From assembly GCA_902465495.1 (NCBI GenBank), contig CABQND010000002.1, forward strand, positions 14,270 to 78,269: 64,000 nt of DNA, in the 5' to 3' direction. The DNA is from an uncultured Eubacteriales bacterium. Lineage in GTDB: Bacteria; Bacillota; Clostridia; Christensenellales; Borkfalkiaceae. The position numbers were made by a program, and so were the translations under genes. The notes beneath the pieces are model-generated. The model was not told the DNA's origin. It was given only the letters and a program-made list of their open reading frames with translations, and made no database searches. How positions within the stretch are numbered: position 1 is the stretch's first letter; each line of letters starts with the position of its first letter. Positions 57,387 to 64,000 of this stretch are shown piece after piece.

Positions 57387-59510
57387 ATGCAGGTAATCAA
57401 AAGAGACGGCAGCGTCGTGGAATACGACAGGGCAAAAATTGCGATTGCGATCGGCAAAGCAAATGCGGAAATGGAGCGGGAAGAGCGCGCTTCGGGTGAA
57501 GAGATCGAAAGCATTCTCGATCACATTGAAAGCAAAAAGAAAAAGCGCATGCTCGTAGAAGATATCCAGGACATTATTGAAGAGAAGTTGATGGAGCAGG
57601 GGCATTTTGCGCTTGCCAAGACGTATATCATTTATCGGTATAATCGTGCGCTGGTACGCAAGGCAAACACGACGGACGAAGCGATCCTGAGCCTGATTTC
57701 CAATGCAAATAAAGACGTAATGGAAGAGAATTCCAATAAGAATGCGCTTGCGGCGGCGACACAGCGTGACCTCATCGCGGGAGAAGTGTCTAAGGATTTG
57801 ACCAAACGTTTATTGTTGCCTGAAAAGATCTCCAAAGCGCATGAAGAGGGGATCCTGCATTTTCATGATGCGGATTATTTTATTCAGCCCATTTTTAATT
57901 GCTGTCTGATCAACATCGGGGATATGCTGGACAATGGCACGGTGATGAACGGCAAGCTGATCGAAAGTCCGAAAAGCTTTCAGGTTGCTTGTACGGTCGT
58001 GACGCAGATCATTGCGGCGGTGGCTTGTTCGCAGTATGGCGGGCAATCGGTGGATATACGTCACCTCGGAAAATATCTCCGCAAGAGCCGCGAAAAGTTT
58101 GAGAGCCATTTTCGGAGTACTTGTCCTGAGCTTTCGGACACAGAGATCAAAAAGCTGGTGGACGATCGCATTCAGGATGAACTGAAAAGCGGCGTGCAAA
58201 CCATTCAATACCAAATCAACACGCTCATGACCACAAACGGTCAAAGTCCGTTTGTGACGCTGTTCCTGTATTTGGACAAAGACGATGAATATCTCGAAGA
58301 GAATGCGCAGATCATCATGGAGATTTTGCGCCAGCGCTACGAGGGGATCAAGAACGAAAAGGGCGTGTATATTACGCCCGCGTTCCCGAAGCTCGTGTAT
58401 GTGCTGGACGAGATCAATTGTCTCAAAGGTGGAAAATACGATTACATTACGGAATTTGCGGTGAAATGTTCTGCAAAGCGGCTGTATCCCGATTACATTT
58501 CGGCGAAAAAAATGCGCGAAACGTACGAGGGCAATGTGTTCAGCCCGATGGGATGCCGTTCCTTCCTTTCGCCGTGGAAAGACGAAAACGGAAAGTATAA
58601 ATTCGAAGGGCGTTTCAATCAGGGCGTCGTATCCATCAATTTGCCGCAGATCGCGCTTGTGGCGAAAGGTGACGAGAAAAAGTTCTGGAAACTGTTTGAC
58701 GAGCGGCTGGATTTGTGCCGCGAAGCACTCATGTGCAGGCATCGCGCACTGCTGGGTACAAAGTCGGATGTTTCGCCCATTCACTGGCAGTATGGTGCGA
58801 TCGCGCGCCTTGATAAGGGCGAAGTAATCGATAAGCTTCTCTTCAACGGGTATTCTACGCTTTCGCTTGGGTATATCGGGCTTTACGAAGTTACCAAACT
58901 CATGACGGGGGTGGCACAGACCGATCCCAAGGGCGAAGAGTTTGCCCTGCGGGTAATGCAGCATATGCGCGACAAGACGGATGCATGGAAGAAGGAAACG
59001 GGGCTCGGCTTTGCACTGTACGGTACGCCTGCGGAATCGCTCTGTTACCGCTTTGCGCGCATTGACAAAGAAAAGTTCGGCACGGTCGAAGACGTCACGG
59101 ACAAAGGGTATTATACGAATTCCTATCATGTCGACGTTCGCGAGCACATCGATGCGTTTTCAAAATTCTCGTTCGAATCGCAGTTCCAGAAGATTTCTTC
59201 GGGCGGATGCATTTCCTATGTCGAGATCCCGAACATGCAAAACAATCTCGAAGCGATGCAGGAGATCGTACGCTTCATATACGACAACATTCAGTATGCG
59301 GAATTCAATACGAAGAGCGACTATTGCCATGTCTGCGGGTGGGACGGCGAGATTATCATTAACGATGATAATGAGTGGGAGTGCCCCAATTGCCACAATA
59401 AAGATCATAAGAAAATGAACGTCACGCGCAGGACCTGCGGTTATCTGGGTGAAAATTTCTGGAACCAGGGAAAGACCAAGGAAATCAAGGCTCGCGTACT
59501 GCATTTGTAA
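57387..59510 (+). CDS. nrdD: Anaerobic ribonucleoside-triphosphate reductase
   Basis: 707 residues. An ATP-cone regulatory domain lies at the N-terminus (MQVIKRDGSVVEYDRAKIAI). The large catalytic barrel follows, then a zinc site (CHVCGWDG and CPNCHNKD), and the glycyl-radical segment RRTCGYLGENFWNQGKTKEI near the C-terminus, where the radical Gly follows the Cys-Gly-Tyr-Leu. It reduces NTPs to dNTPs under anaerobic conditions, using the radical installed by NrdG. AGAGGG precedes the ATG. Confidence 0.98.
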   Translation: MQVIKRDGSVVEYDRAKIAIAIGKANAEMEREERASGEEIESILDHIESKKKKRMLVEDIQDIIEEKLMEQGHFALAKTYIIYRYNRALVRKANTTDEAILSLISNANKDVMEENSNKNALAAATQRDLIAGEVSKDLTKRLLLPEKISKAHEEGILHFHDADYFIQPIFNCCLINIGDMLDNGTVMNGKLIESPKSFQVACTVVTQIIAAVACSQYGGQSVDIRHLGKYLRKSREKFESHFRSTCPELSDTEIKKLVDDRIQDELKSGVQTIQYQINTLMTTNGQSPFVTLFLYLDKDDEYLEENAQIIMEILRQRYEGIKNEKGVYITPAFPKLVYVLDEINCLKGGKYDYITEFAVKCSAKRLYPDYISAKKMRETYEGNVFSPMGCRSFLSPWKDENGKYKFEGRFNQGVVSINLPQIALVAKGDEKKFWKLFDERLDLCREALMCRHRALLGTKSDVSPIHWQYGAIARLDKGEVIDKLLFNGYSTLSLGYIGLYEVTKLMTGVAQTDPKGEEFALRVMQHMRDKTDAWKKETGLGFALYGTPAESLCYRFARIDKEKFGTVEDVTDKGYYTNSYHVDVREHIDAFSKFSFESQFQKISSGGCISYVEIPNMQNNLEAMQEIVRFIYDNIQYAEFNTKSDYCHVCGWDGEIIINDDNEWECPNCHNKDHKKMNVTRRTCGYLGENFWNQGKTKEIKARVLHL

Positions 59511-59545
59511 AAAGAACAATTTGTCTTTTAAGAACTTCAAACGGT

Positions 59546-60076
59546 ATGAATTACGCGAATATCAAAAAATACGACGTTGCCAATGGAGTCGGCGTGCGGG
59601 TGTCACTTTTTGTGAGCGGATGCACGCACCGCTGTAAGGGCTGCTTCAATGCCGAAGCGTGGGACTTTTCGTATGGTAAGCCGTACGAAGAAAGTACGGA
59701 GGAAGAGATTTTACAGGCACTTGACCACGAATACATCGCGGGGCTTTCCCTGCTGGGCGGCGAACCTTTTGAACCGTGTAACCAGCGCGCACTTTTGCCG
59801 CTCCTTCGGAAATTTTCCGAGAGATATCCGAAAAAGACGGTATGGTGTTATACGGGGTATACGTTCGATACCGACCTTCAAAAAGGCGGCAGGGCATACT
59901 GCGATGCGACGGACGAAATGTTGTCTTTGTTGGACGTACTGGTGGACGGCGAGTTCGTCGAACAGCTCAAAGATCTGAAACTGCGGTTTCGTGGCTCGTC
60001 CAATCAGCGCATTATCGATGTGAAGCGTTCGCTTTCGGAAGGGAAATTGCGGCTCTGGAAGGATGGCGCGTATTAA
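59546..60076 (+). CDS. nrdG: NrdD-activating radical SAM protein
   Basis: 176 residues. The radical SAM cluster motif is CTHRCKGC (C-x3-C-x2-C), near residues 26-33, and the typical start NYANIKKYDVANGVGVRVSL is present. LLGGEPFEPCNQ is the SAM-binding G-G-E motif. It generates the glycyl radical on NrdD. The 35-base gap after nrdD has no strong ribosome site, so expression may rely on read-through and coupling. Confidence 0.95.
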   Translation: MNYANIKKYDVANGVGVRVSLFVSGCTHRCKGCFNAEAWDFSYGKPYEESTEEEILQALDHEYIAGLSLLGGEPFEPCNQRALLPLLRKFSERYPKKTVWCYTGYTFDTDLQKGGRAYCDATDEMLSLLDVLVDGEFVEQLKDLKLRFRGSSNQRIIDVKRSLSEGKLRLWKDGAY

Positions 60077-60123
60077 AGGAAAAGAGCGGGTTTTGCTCGC
60101 AGAAAATACGGGAGGAAAAGAGT

Positions 60124-60570
60124 ATGCAGAAAATAACGGTGCGGATCAAAAAATTGTCGGATGAGGCAAAACTTCCCTCTTACGGCACTGCATTTGCCGC
60201 GGGCGCAGATCTTTATGCGCTTACGGATGAACCCATTCATATCGGGGCGGGTGAAACGGTGCTCGTTCATACGGGCATTGCGGCGGAGATCCCCGAAGGA
60301 TTGGTGGGGCTCGTCTATGCCCGCAGCGGCCTTGCGAGCAAAAGAGGGTTGGCGCCCGCGAATAAAGTGGGGGTCATTGATTCCGATTACCGCGGTGAGA
60401 TCTGCGTGGCTCTTTACAATCAGTCAGGGAAAGAGCAAACGATCGATCCGTTCGAGCGTGTTGCGCAATTGGTGATCGCTCCGTATATCTGTGCGGAGTT
60501 TGAAGAGTCGGACGAGCTTTCGGATACCGTGCGCGGAGCGGGCGGATTCGGTTCGACGGGGTCAAAATAA
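60124..60570 (+). CDS. dut: dUTP diphosphatase
   Basis: 148 residues from ATG 60124 (GGGAGGAAAAG upstream). All five dUTPase motifs are visible: AAGADLYA, YARSGLASKRGL, NKVGVIDSDYRGEI, FERVAQLVI and the C-terminal GAGGFGSTG. It is a homotrimer-type enzyme that removes dUTP and supplies dUMP for thymidylate. Location after nrdDG makes a nucleotide-supply operon. Confidence 0.97.
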   Translation: MQKITVRIKKLSDEAKLPSYGTAFAAGADLYALTDEPIHIGAGETVLVHTGIAAEIPEGLVGLVYARSGLASKRGLAPANKVGVIDSDYRGEICVALYNQSGKEQTIDPFERVAQLVIAPYICAEFEESDELSDTVRGAGGFGSTGSK

Positions 60571-60595
60571 TTATTAAAAAAAATTTTAAAAACTA

Positions 60596-60623
60596 TTGTA
60601 ATTGCGGAAAATTCTGCTATAAT
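60596..60623 (+). promoter_or_regulatory. Promoter of the rubredoxin gene
   Basis: TTGTAA at 60596-60601 and TATAAT at 60618-60623 with a 16-nt spacer. It is followed by a strong AAAAGGAG ribosome site. Confidence 0.5.
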
Positions 60624-60657
60624 AACTAATAAGAAACCCAAAAAGGAGAAAACAAAA

Positions 60658-60816
60658 ATGGCAAAATATGTTTGCAGCGTCTGCGGCTATGAGTACGACG
60701 AAGCGGCGGGTGATCCGGATAACGGCATCGCGCCCGGCACGAAATGGGAAGACATTCCCGAAGATTTCACTTGCCCCCTCTGCGGCGTCGGCAAGGATAT
60801 GTTCAACGAAGAGTAA
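60658..60816 (+). CDS. Rubredoxin
   Basis: 52 residues. Iron ligands are two C-x2-C-G knuckles: Cys6/Cys9 in [11 protein letters not shown] and Cys39/Cys42 in [11 protein letters not shown]. The [17 protein letters not shown] loop is typical of the family. It carries single electrons in the cytoplasm, often to rubrerythrins or flavoproteins in oxygen defence. It has its own promoter and terminator and reads as a single gene. Confidence 0.96.
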   Translation: MAKYVCSVCGYEYDEAAGDPDNGIAPGTKWEDIPEDFTCPLCGVGKDMFNEE

Positions 60817-60818
60817 TA

Positions 60819-60854
60819 AAAATTCCGCGGTTTTAAAAAAATCCGCGGAATTTT
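60819..60854 (+). terminator. Terminator of the rubredoxin gene
   Basis: 12-bp arms (60819-60830 and 60843-60854) around an A/T-rich loop, then T residues. Confidence 0.8.
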
Positions 60855-60856
60855 AT

Positions 60857-60885
60857 TTGACAAACTTTTTTGAGCGTGGTATAGT
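60857..60885 (+). promoter_or_regulatory. Promoter of the trpXYZ T-box transcript
   Basis: TTGACA at 60857-60862 and TATAGT at 60880-60885 with a 17-nt spacer. Confidence 0.7.
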
Positions 60886-60891
60886 ATAAAA

Positions 60892-61178
60892 AATAAAACA
60901 AACCGATGAGGCAGAAGAGTACTCCGAATCAGGAATGCAAAGAGAGCTTTTGGCTGGTGGAAAAAAGCGATTCTTTTCGGACGAATGGACTGCCGAGGGC
61001 ATCTTCGAGCTTGCATGGCAAGGGTAGCGGATGACGCGGCTTTCGCGTTACAGGAAGGGAATATAACTTTTAAAAAAAGCGTATTCTGTAATGAGGCGGC
61101 AATTTTTGGATCTTGCCGTGAAATCGGGTGGCAACACGGTTCTCTCGTCCCGAACGAGTGGACCGTGTTTTATTTTTT
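60892..61178 (+). ncRNA. T-box riboswitch, tryptophan specifier
   Basis: Stem I shows AAAGAGAGC near 60938 and GGCTGGTGGAAA. The specifier block GAATGGACTGCCGAG has TGG at 60986-60988, the only Trp codon. The T-box core GGGTGGCAACACGG has bulge UGGC (61129-61132), which fits the G discriminator typical of tRNA-Trp. The terminator is 61133-61140 with 61162-61169, followed by TTATTTTTT. It links importer synthesis to tryptophan shortage. Confidence 0.94.
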
Positions 61179-61229
61179 ATGTGCGTCATTTCGGGAAGGC
61201 GCGCAAAATTTCCGAAAAGAGGTAATATT

Positions 61230-62210
61230 ATGAAAAAAATTCTTGTATTGATCGTTTCCGCATTGCTTATGTGCGGCATGGTATTGGGTGTTTCGGCGTG
61301 CGACAGCCGCATAAAAGTGCGCGTATTGCAGTATGCTGAGCACGGTTCATTGGACAATTGTTACGAAGGCATTGTTGCCGGGCTGGAAGAAAAGGGATAC
61401 GGCAGCGACGTGATCGATATCACGCGCATCAATGCGAAGGGGAGCGAGAGCGACAATACGACGTATGCAAGCTCCATTATCAACGAATCTCCGGCGGTTG
61501 CAGTGGGCATTGCAACGCCTTCCGCATATGCACTTGCATCGGCTGCGCGCGGAGATGTTCCCGTCGTGTTCACGGCGGTGTCTGAACCTACGGCAGAGAG
61601 TGCAAATTTTGAGACGTTTGATAATGTGACGGGATCGTCGGACAAACTTCCCATTGAGAGCCAGCTCAAACTCATTACCGACTTCTTTAAGACAAAGGAT
61701 CCTGCGCGCACGGAAGCGGTGAAGATCGGCATTATTTACACGCGCACGGAGGCGAACTCTGTTTCTCACATTGCAGAGTTCAAGGCGCTCGCGTCGAAAT
61801 ACAACGTCGAGATCGTGGAAGCGGGCGTGGACACGGCGACGGATATTCCTTCGGCGATCGATTCGATCATTGCGCAGGTAGATTGTTTCAACAACCTCAC
61901 CGATAATAACGTTGTGCAGAATTTGGATACACTATTGGACAAAGCGGATGCCGCGGGTAAGCCCGTATTCGGCAGTGAGATCGAGCAGGTGAAAAAGGGA
62001 TGCCTTGCGAGCTGTTCCCTCGATTATTTTGAACTGGGCAAACAGACGGGATACATGATCGCGGAGATCCTTGGCGGTAAAAGCGCAAATGATATTGAAT
62101 TTTTGTATCTGACGGACGGTTATTCCGTTGACTACAATTCTTCGGTTGCCCAAACGCTTGGTTTTACGCTTCCTTCCGATTATGAAGGTGCAAACGACGC
62201 GGCTGCATAA
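61230..62210 (+). CDS. trpX: Tryptophan ABC importer substrate-binding lipoprotein
   Basis: 326 residues from ATG 61230 (AGAGGT upstream). Lipobox GVSAC (Cys24). The mature part is an ABC_sub_bind (TrpX/YtmA-like) binding protein: VRVLQYAEHGSLDNCYEGIV, FTAVSEPTAESANFETFDNV, KKGCLASCSLDYFELGKQTG. The Trp T-box in front supports tryptophan as the ligand, as described for trpXYZ operons of Bacillota. Confidence 0.93.
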   Translation: MKKILVLIVSALLMCGMVLGVSACDSRIKVRVLQYAEHGSLDNCYEGIVAGLEEKGYGSDVIDITRINAKGSESDNTTYASSIINESPAVAVGIATPSAYALASAARGDVPVVFTAVSEPTAESANFETFDNVTGSSDKLPIESQLKLITDFFKTKDPARTEAVKIGIIYTRTEANSVSHIAEFKALASKYNVEIVEAGVDTATDIPSAIDSIIAQVDCFNNLTDNNVVQNLDTLLDKADAAGKPVFGSEIEQVKKGCLASCSLDYFELGKQTGYMIAEILGGKSANDIEFLYLTDGYSVDYNSSVAQTLGFTLPSDYEGANDAAA

Positions 62211-62276
62211 TTTGTAATAAAATCACAAGAACGTATCGATTAAAATAAACACGTATCAGCGTGTAAGAGGTTAAAA

Positions 62277-63209
62277 ATGTTTTTTTTGAACCAGACGAGT
62301 ACGATTTTGCAAATGGGATTTATTTATGCCATTGTCGGGCTCGGCGTATATATCACTTATAAAATCCTGGATTTTCCCGATCTTTCGGTAGACGGAACGT
62401 TTCCGCTTGGAGGAGTCGTTTTTGCCGTGCTTTTAACGGCGGGGTGCCCTTGGCCTGTGGCAATGCTTGCAGCCTTTGTCGCGGGCGCGCTGGCAGGGTT
62501 GGTCACGGGCGTTCTGCATGTCAAACTGAAAATCAACGGGCTTTTGTCGGGGATCATCACGATGACGGCGCTTCTGTCCGTGAACTATCTGATCGCGGGC
62601 GGACCGATGGTCTCCTTTTCGCAGGAATCGACGCTCTTGAACAACGCGTTCCTGAACGGCCTTGCGCGTACGGCGGCAAATTTTGTGCAAGCGTTTTTCA
62701 TTTTGCTGTTTGTCATCTTGTGCAAGGTATTGCTCGATTGGTTTTTGAAGACGAAGAGCGGTTTTATGCTTCGGGCAACGGGCGACAACCCGCAACTCGT
62801 AACGCAGATGGGAAAAAACACGGACAATTATAAAATGCTCGGCCTTTCTCTTGCAAACGGGCTTGTGGCTTTGGCGGGCAGTCTGTATTGCCAGTACGGC
62901 TCGGTATACAATTCAAGCATGGGAACGGGGACGGTGGTCATTGCGCTTGCGTGCGTCATAATCGGTTGCGTGATCGCAAAACATATCCGCGTCATGGCGA
63001 ACACGACGGGGGTAGTGATCGGAGCGCTATTGTATTATGCGATCCTTTCTGTCGCGATGCTCTTGCTGGGCAGTGATTATACGAAACTCATTGTGGCGGT
63101 GCTGTTCGTGATCGTGTTGCTGTTTGACAGCGGCCTGATCGGAAGGACTGTCAAAAACGTATTTAACCGAGGGAAAAAACAGCGCGGGGAGGCGGAGAAA
63201 AATGCTTGA
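62277..63209 (+). CDS. trpY: Tryptophan ABC importer permease
   Basis: 310 residues with about 8 membrane segments of the branched-chain amino-acid permease type (BPD_transp_2). FPDLSVDGTFPLGGVVFAVL near the N-terminus is characteristic of the TrpY group. It overlaps trpZ by 8 bases. AGAGG precedes the ATG. Confidence 0.93.
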   Translation: MFFLNQTSTILQMGFIYAIVGLGVYITYKILDFPDLSVDGTFPLGGVVFAVLLTAGCPWPVAMLAAFVAGALAGLVTGVLHVKLKINGLLSGIITMTALLSVNYLIAGGPMVSFSQESTLLNNAFLNGLARTAANFVQAFFILLFVILCKVLLDWFLKTKSGFMLRATGDNPQLVTQMGKNTDNYKMLGLSLANGLVALAGSLYCQYGSVYNSSMGTGTVVIALACVIIGCVIAKHIRVMANTTGVVIGALLYYAILSVAMLLLGSDYTKLIVAVLFVIVLLFDSGLIGRTVKNVFNRGKKQRGEAEKNA

Positions 63210-63975
63210 ATTGAAGAATATCCGTAAAGTATTTAACCGCGGTACGCCCGACGAAACTGTGCTGTTTGACGGGTTTGATTTTTCGGTCAGAGAAGGTGAA
63301 TTTGTTTCCGTTGTCGGATCCAACGGTTCGGGCAAAACGACTCTTTTAAATCTCGTGAGCGGAACGCTGTTTCCCGAAGAGGGGCAGATATTTTTAAAGG
63401 GCGAAGATATTACTTCGCAAAAAGAATTTGTGCGTGCGCGGCGCATCGGCAGGGTATTTCAGGATCCTTCGCGGGGCGCGGCGAACAATATGACGATCGC
63501 GGAGAACATGGCGATCGCCGAGAATAAAAACAAACGGTACGGACTTTCGGCGGGGTTGAGCAAGAAGCGGATCGAGGCATACCGCGATTTATTGCATCCG
63601 CTGGGGCTCGGATTGGAAGATCGGATGAATGTGCCGGTCGGGGCGCTTTCGGGCGGACAGCGCCAAATGCTCACGCTGACGATTGCAACGATGACTCCCA
63701 TCGATCTGCTTTTGTTGGATGAGCATACGGCGGCGCTCGATCCGAAGACGGCAGAACAGGCGATGGAGCTGACGGATAAGATCGTGCGCGAAAAAAAGAT
63801 CACGACGCTGATGGTTACGCACAATCTTCGCTTTGCGGAACAATACGGCACGCGGCTTTGTATGTTCGATAAAGGGCATGTAGTTCTGGACGCGGCGGAC
63901 GAAGCGAAAAAACAGCAAAAAGTGGAAGACCTTTTGGCCTTGTTCAATGAGATCTCCATCGAATGCGGCAATTAA
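63202..63975 (+). CDS. trpZ: Tryptophan ABC importer ATPase
   Basis: 257 residues. Walker A SNGSGKTT, signature LSGGQRQMLTL, Walker B DLLLLDEHTAALDP and the switch His in MVTHNLRF are all present. It energises the TrpXY importer. The stop lies 25 bases before the end of the window. GGGGAGGCGGAG precedes the ATG. Confidence 0.95.
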   Translation: MLELKNIRKVFNRGTPDETVLFDGFDFSVREGEFVSVVGSNGSGKTTLLNLVSGTLFPEEGQIFLKGEDITSQKEFVRARRIGRVFQDPSRGAANNMTIAENMAIAENKNKRYGLSAGLSKKRIEAYRDLLHPLGLGLEDRMNVPVGALSGGQRQMLTLTIATMTPIDLLLLDEHTAALDPKTAEQAMELTDKIVREKKITTLMVTHNLRFAEQYGTRLCMFDKGHVVLDAADEAKKQQKVEDLLALFNEISIECGN

Positions 63976-64000
63976 ACAAAAAAGCGCAAAAGCTTTAACA

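Noticed and set aside
1..64000. CRISPR array, insertion sequence, prophage structural genes
   Set aside because: No regularly spaced repeats, no transposase or integrase motifs, and no capsid, tail or terminase-like proteins were seen.

Overview
The window looks like a chromosome segment of a low-to-mid GC, anaerobic, endospore-lineage Bacillota, probably an uncultured gut Clostridia. The evidence is a spoIIAA-spoIIAB-sigF operon, a yunB-like sporulation gene, three T-box leaders, an oxygen-sensitive NrdD/NrdG ribonucleotide reductase, rubredoxin, YesMN/Lpl-type glycan uptake genes and many lipoproteins. TGA is used as a normal stop. No rRNA, CRISPR array, transposase or integrase was seen. 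Function names rest on motifs and remembered family features, with no database search.

Layout. 0-11.4 kb: the 3' end of a sialidase-like gene, then a YesM/YesN two-component pair and an LplA/B/C-type ABC importer followed by a beta-helix lipoprotein and a large anchored secreted protein. 11.5-23.9 kb: mostly housekeeping (DUF3810 metalloprotease-like protein, KtrB/KtrA potassium uptake, a nitrilase-fold protein that seems to lack its catalytic triad, a CBS protein, T-box controlled ileS, an RNA methyltransferase and a pseudouridine synthase) and then a 747-residue surface protein. 24.0-27.8 kb: a GntR/LacI-type repressor divergent from a kinase / lyxose isomerase-like / class II aldolase cassette.

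27.9-46.7 kb is the accessory part. It opens with an XRE repressor facing a promoter that carries three near-identical operators and drives two small cysteine-rich proteins, the first broken by a frameshift at an A8 run. A doubly damaged SGNH/CE2-like esterase follows, then a LacI-type regulator with two matching operators, and a long same-strand run: GH38 alpha-mannosidase, binding protein, two permeases, and four large lipoproteins that share C-terminal modules. The run ends in degenerate fragments. A 37-bp near-identical sequence sits at both edges of this 18.8 kb stretch, at the right edge against the 3' end of tRNA-Tyr.

46.7-64 kb: five tRNAs on the minus strand, spoIIAA-AB-sigF, a small minus-strand membrane-protein operon, yunB, T-box controlled pheST, minD and minE separated by an opposed membrane gene, nrdD-nrdG-dut, rubredoxin, and a T-box(Trp) controlled trpXYZ tryptophan importer.

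Working picture: sensors and repressors (YesMN, GntR/LacI, LacI) each control a nearby glycan module. Lipoprotein or anchored hydrolases and binding modules trim host or plant glycans at the surface, ABC importers take up the oligosaccharides, and cytoplasmic enzymes (GH38; isomerase-kinase-aldolase) finish the breakdown. The core genes around them are controlled by tRNA-sensing leaders. The most unusual items are the XRE / triple-operator / Cys-rich unit, the module-sharing lipoprotein array, the isomerase-kinase-aldolase cassette without a transporter, and the sigma-like membrane protein next to sigF.
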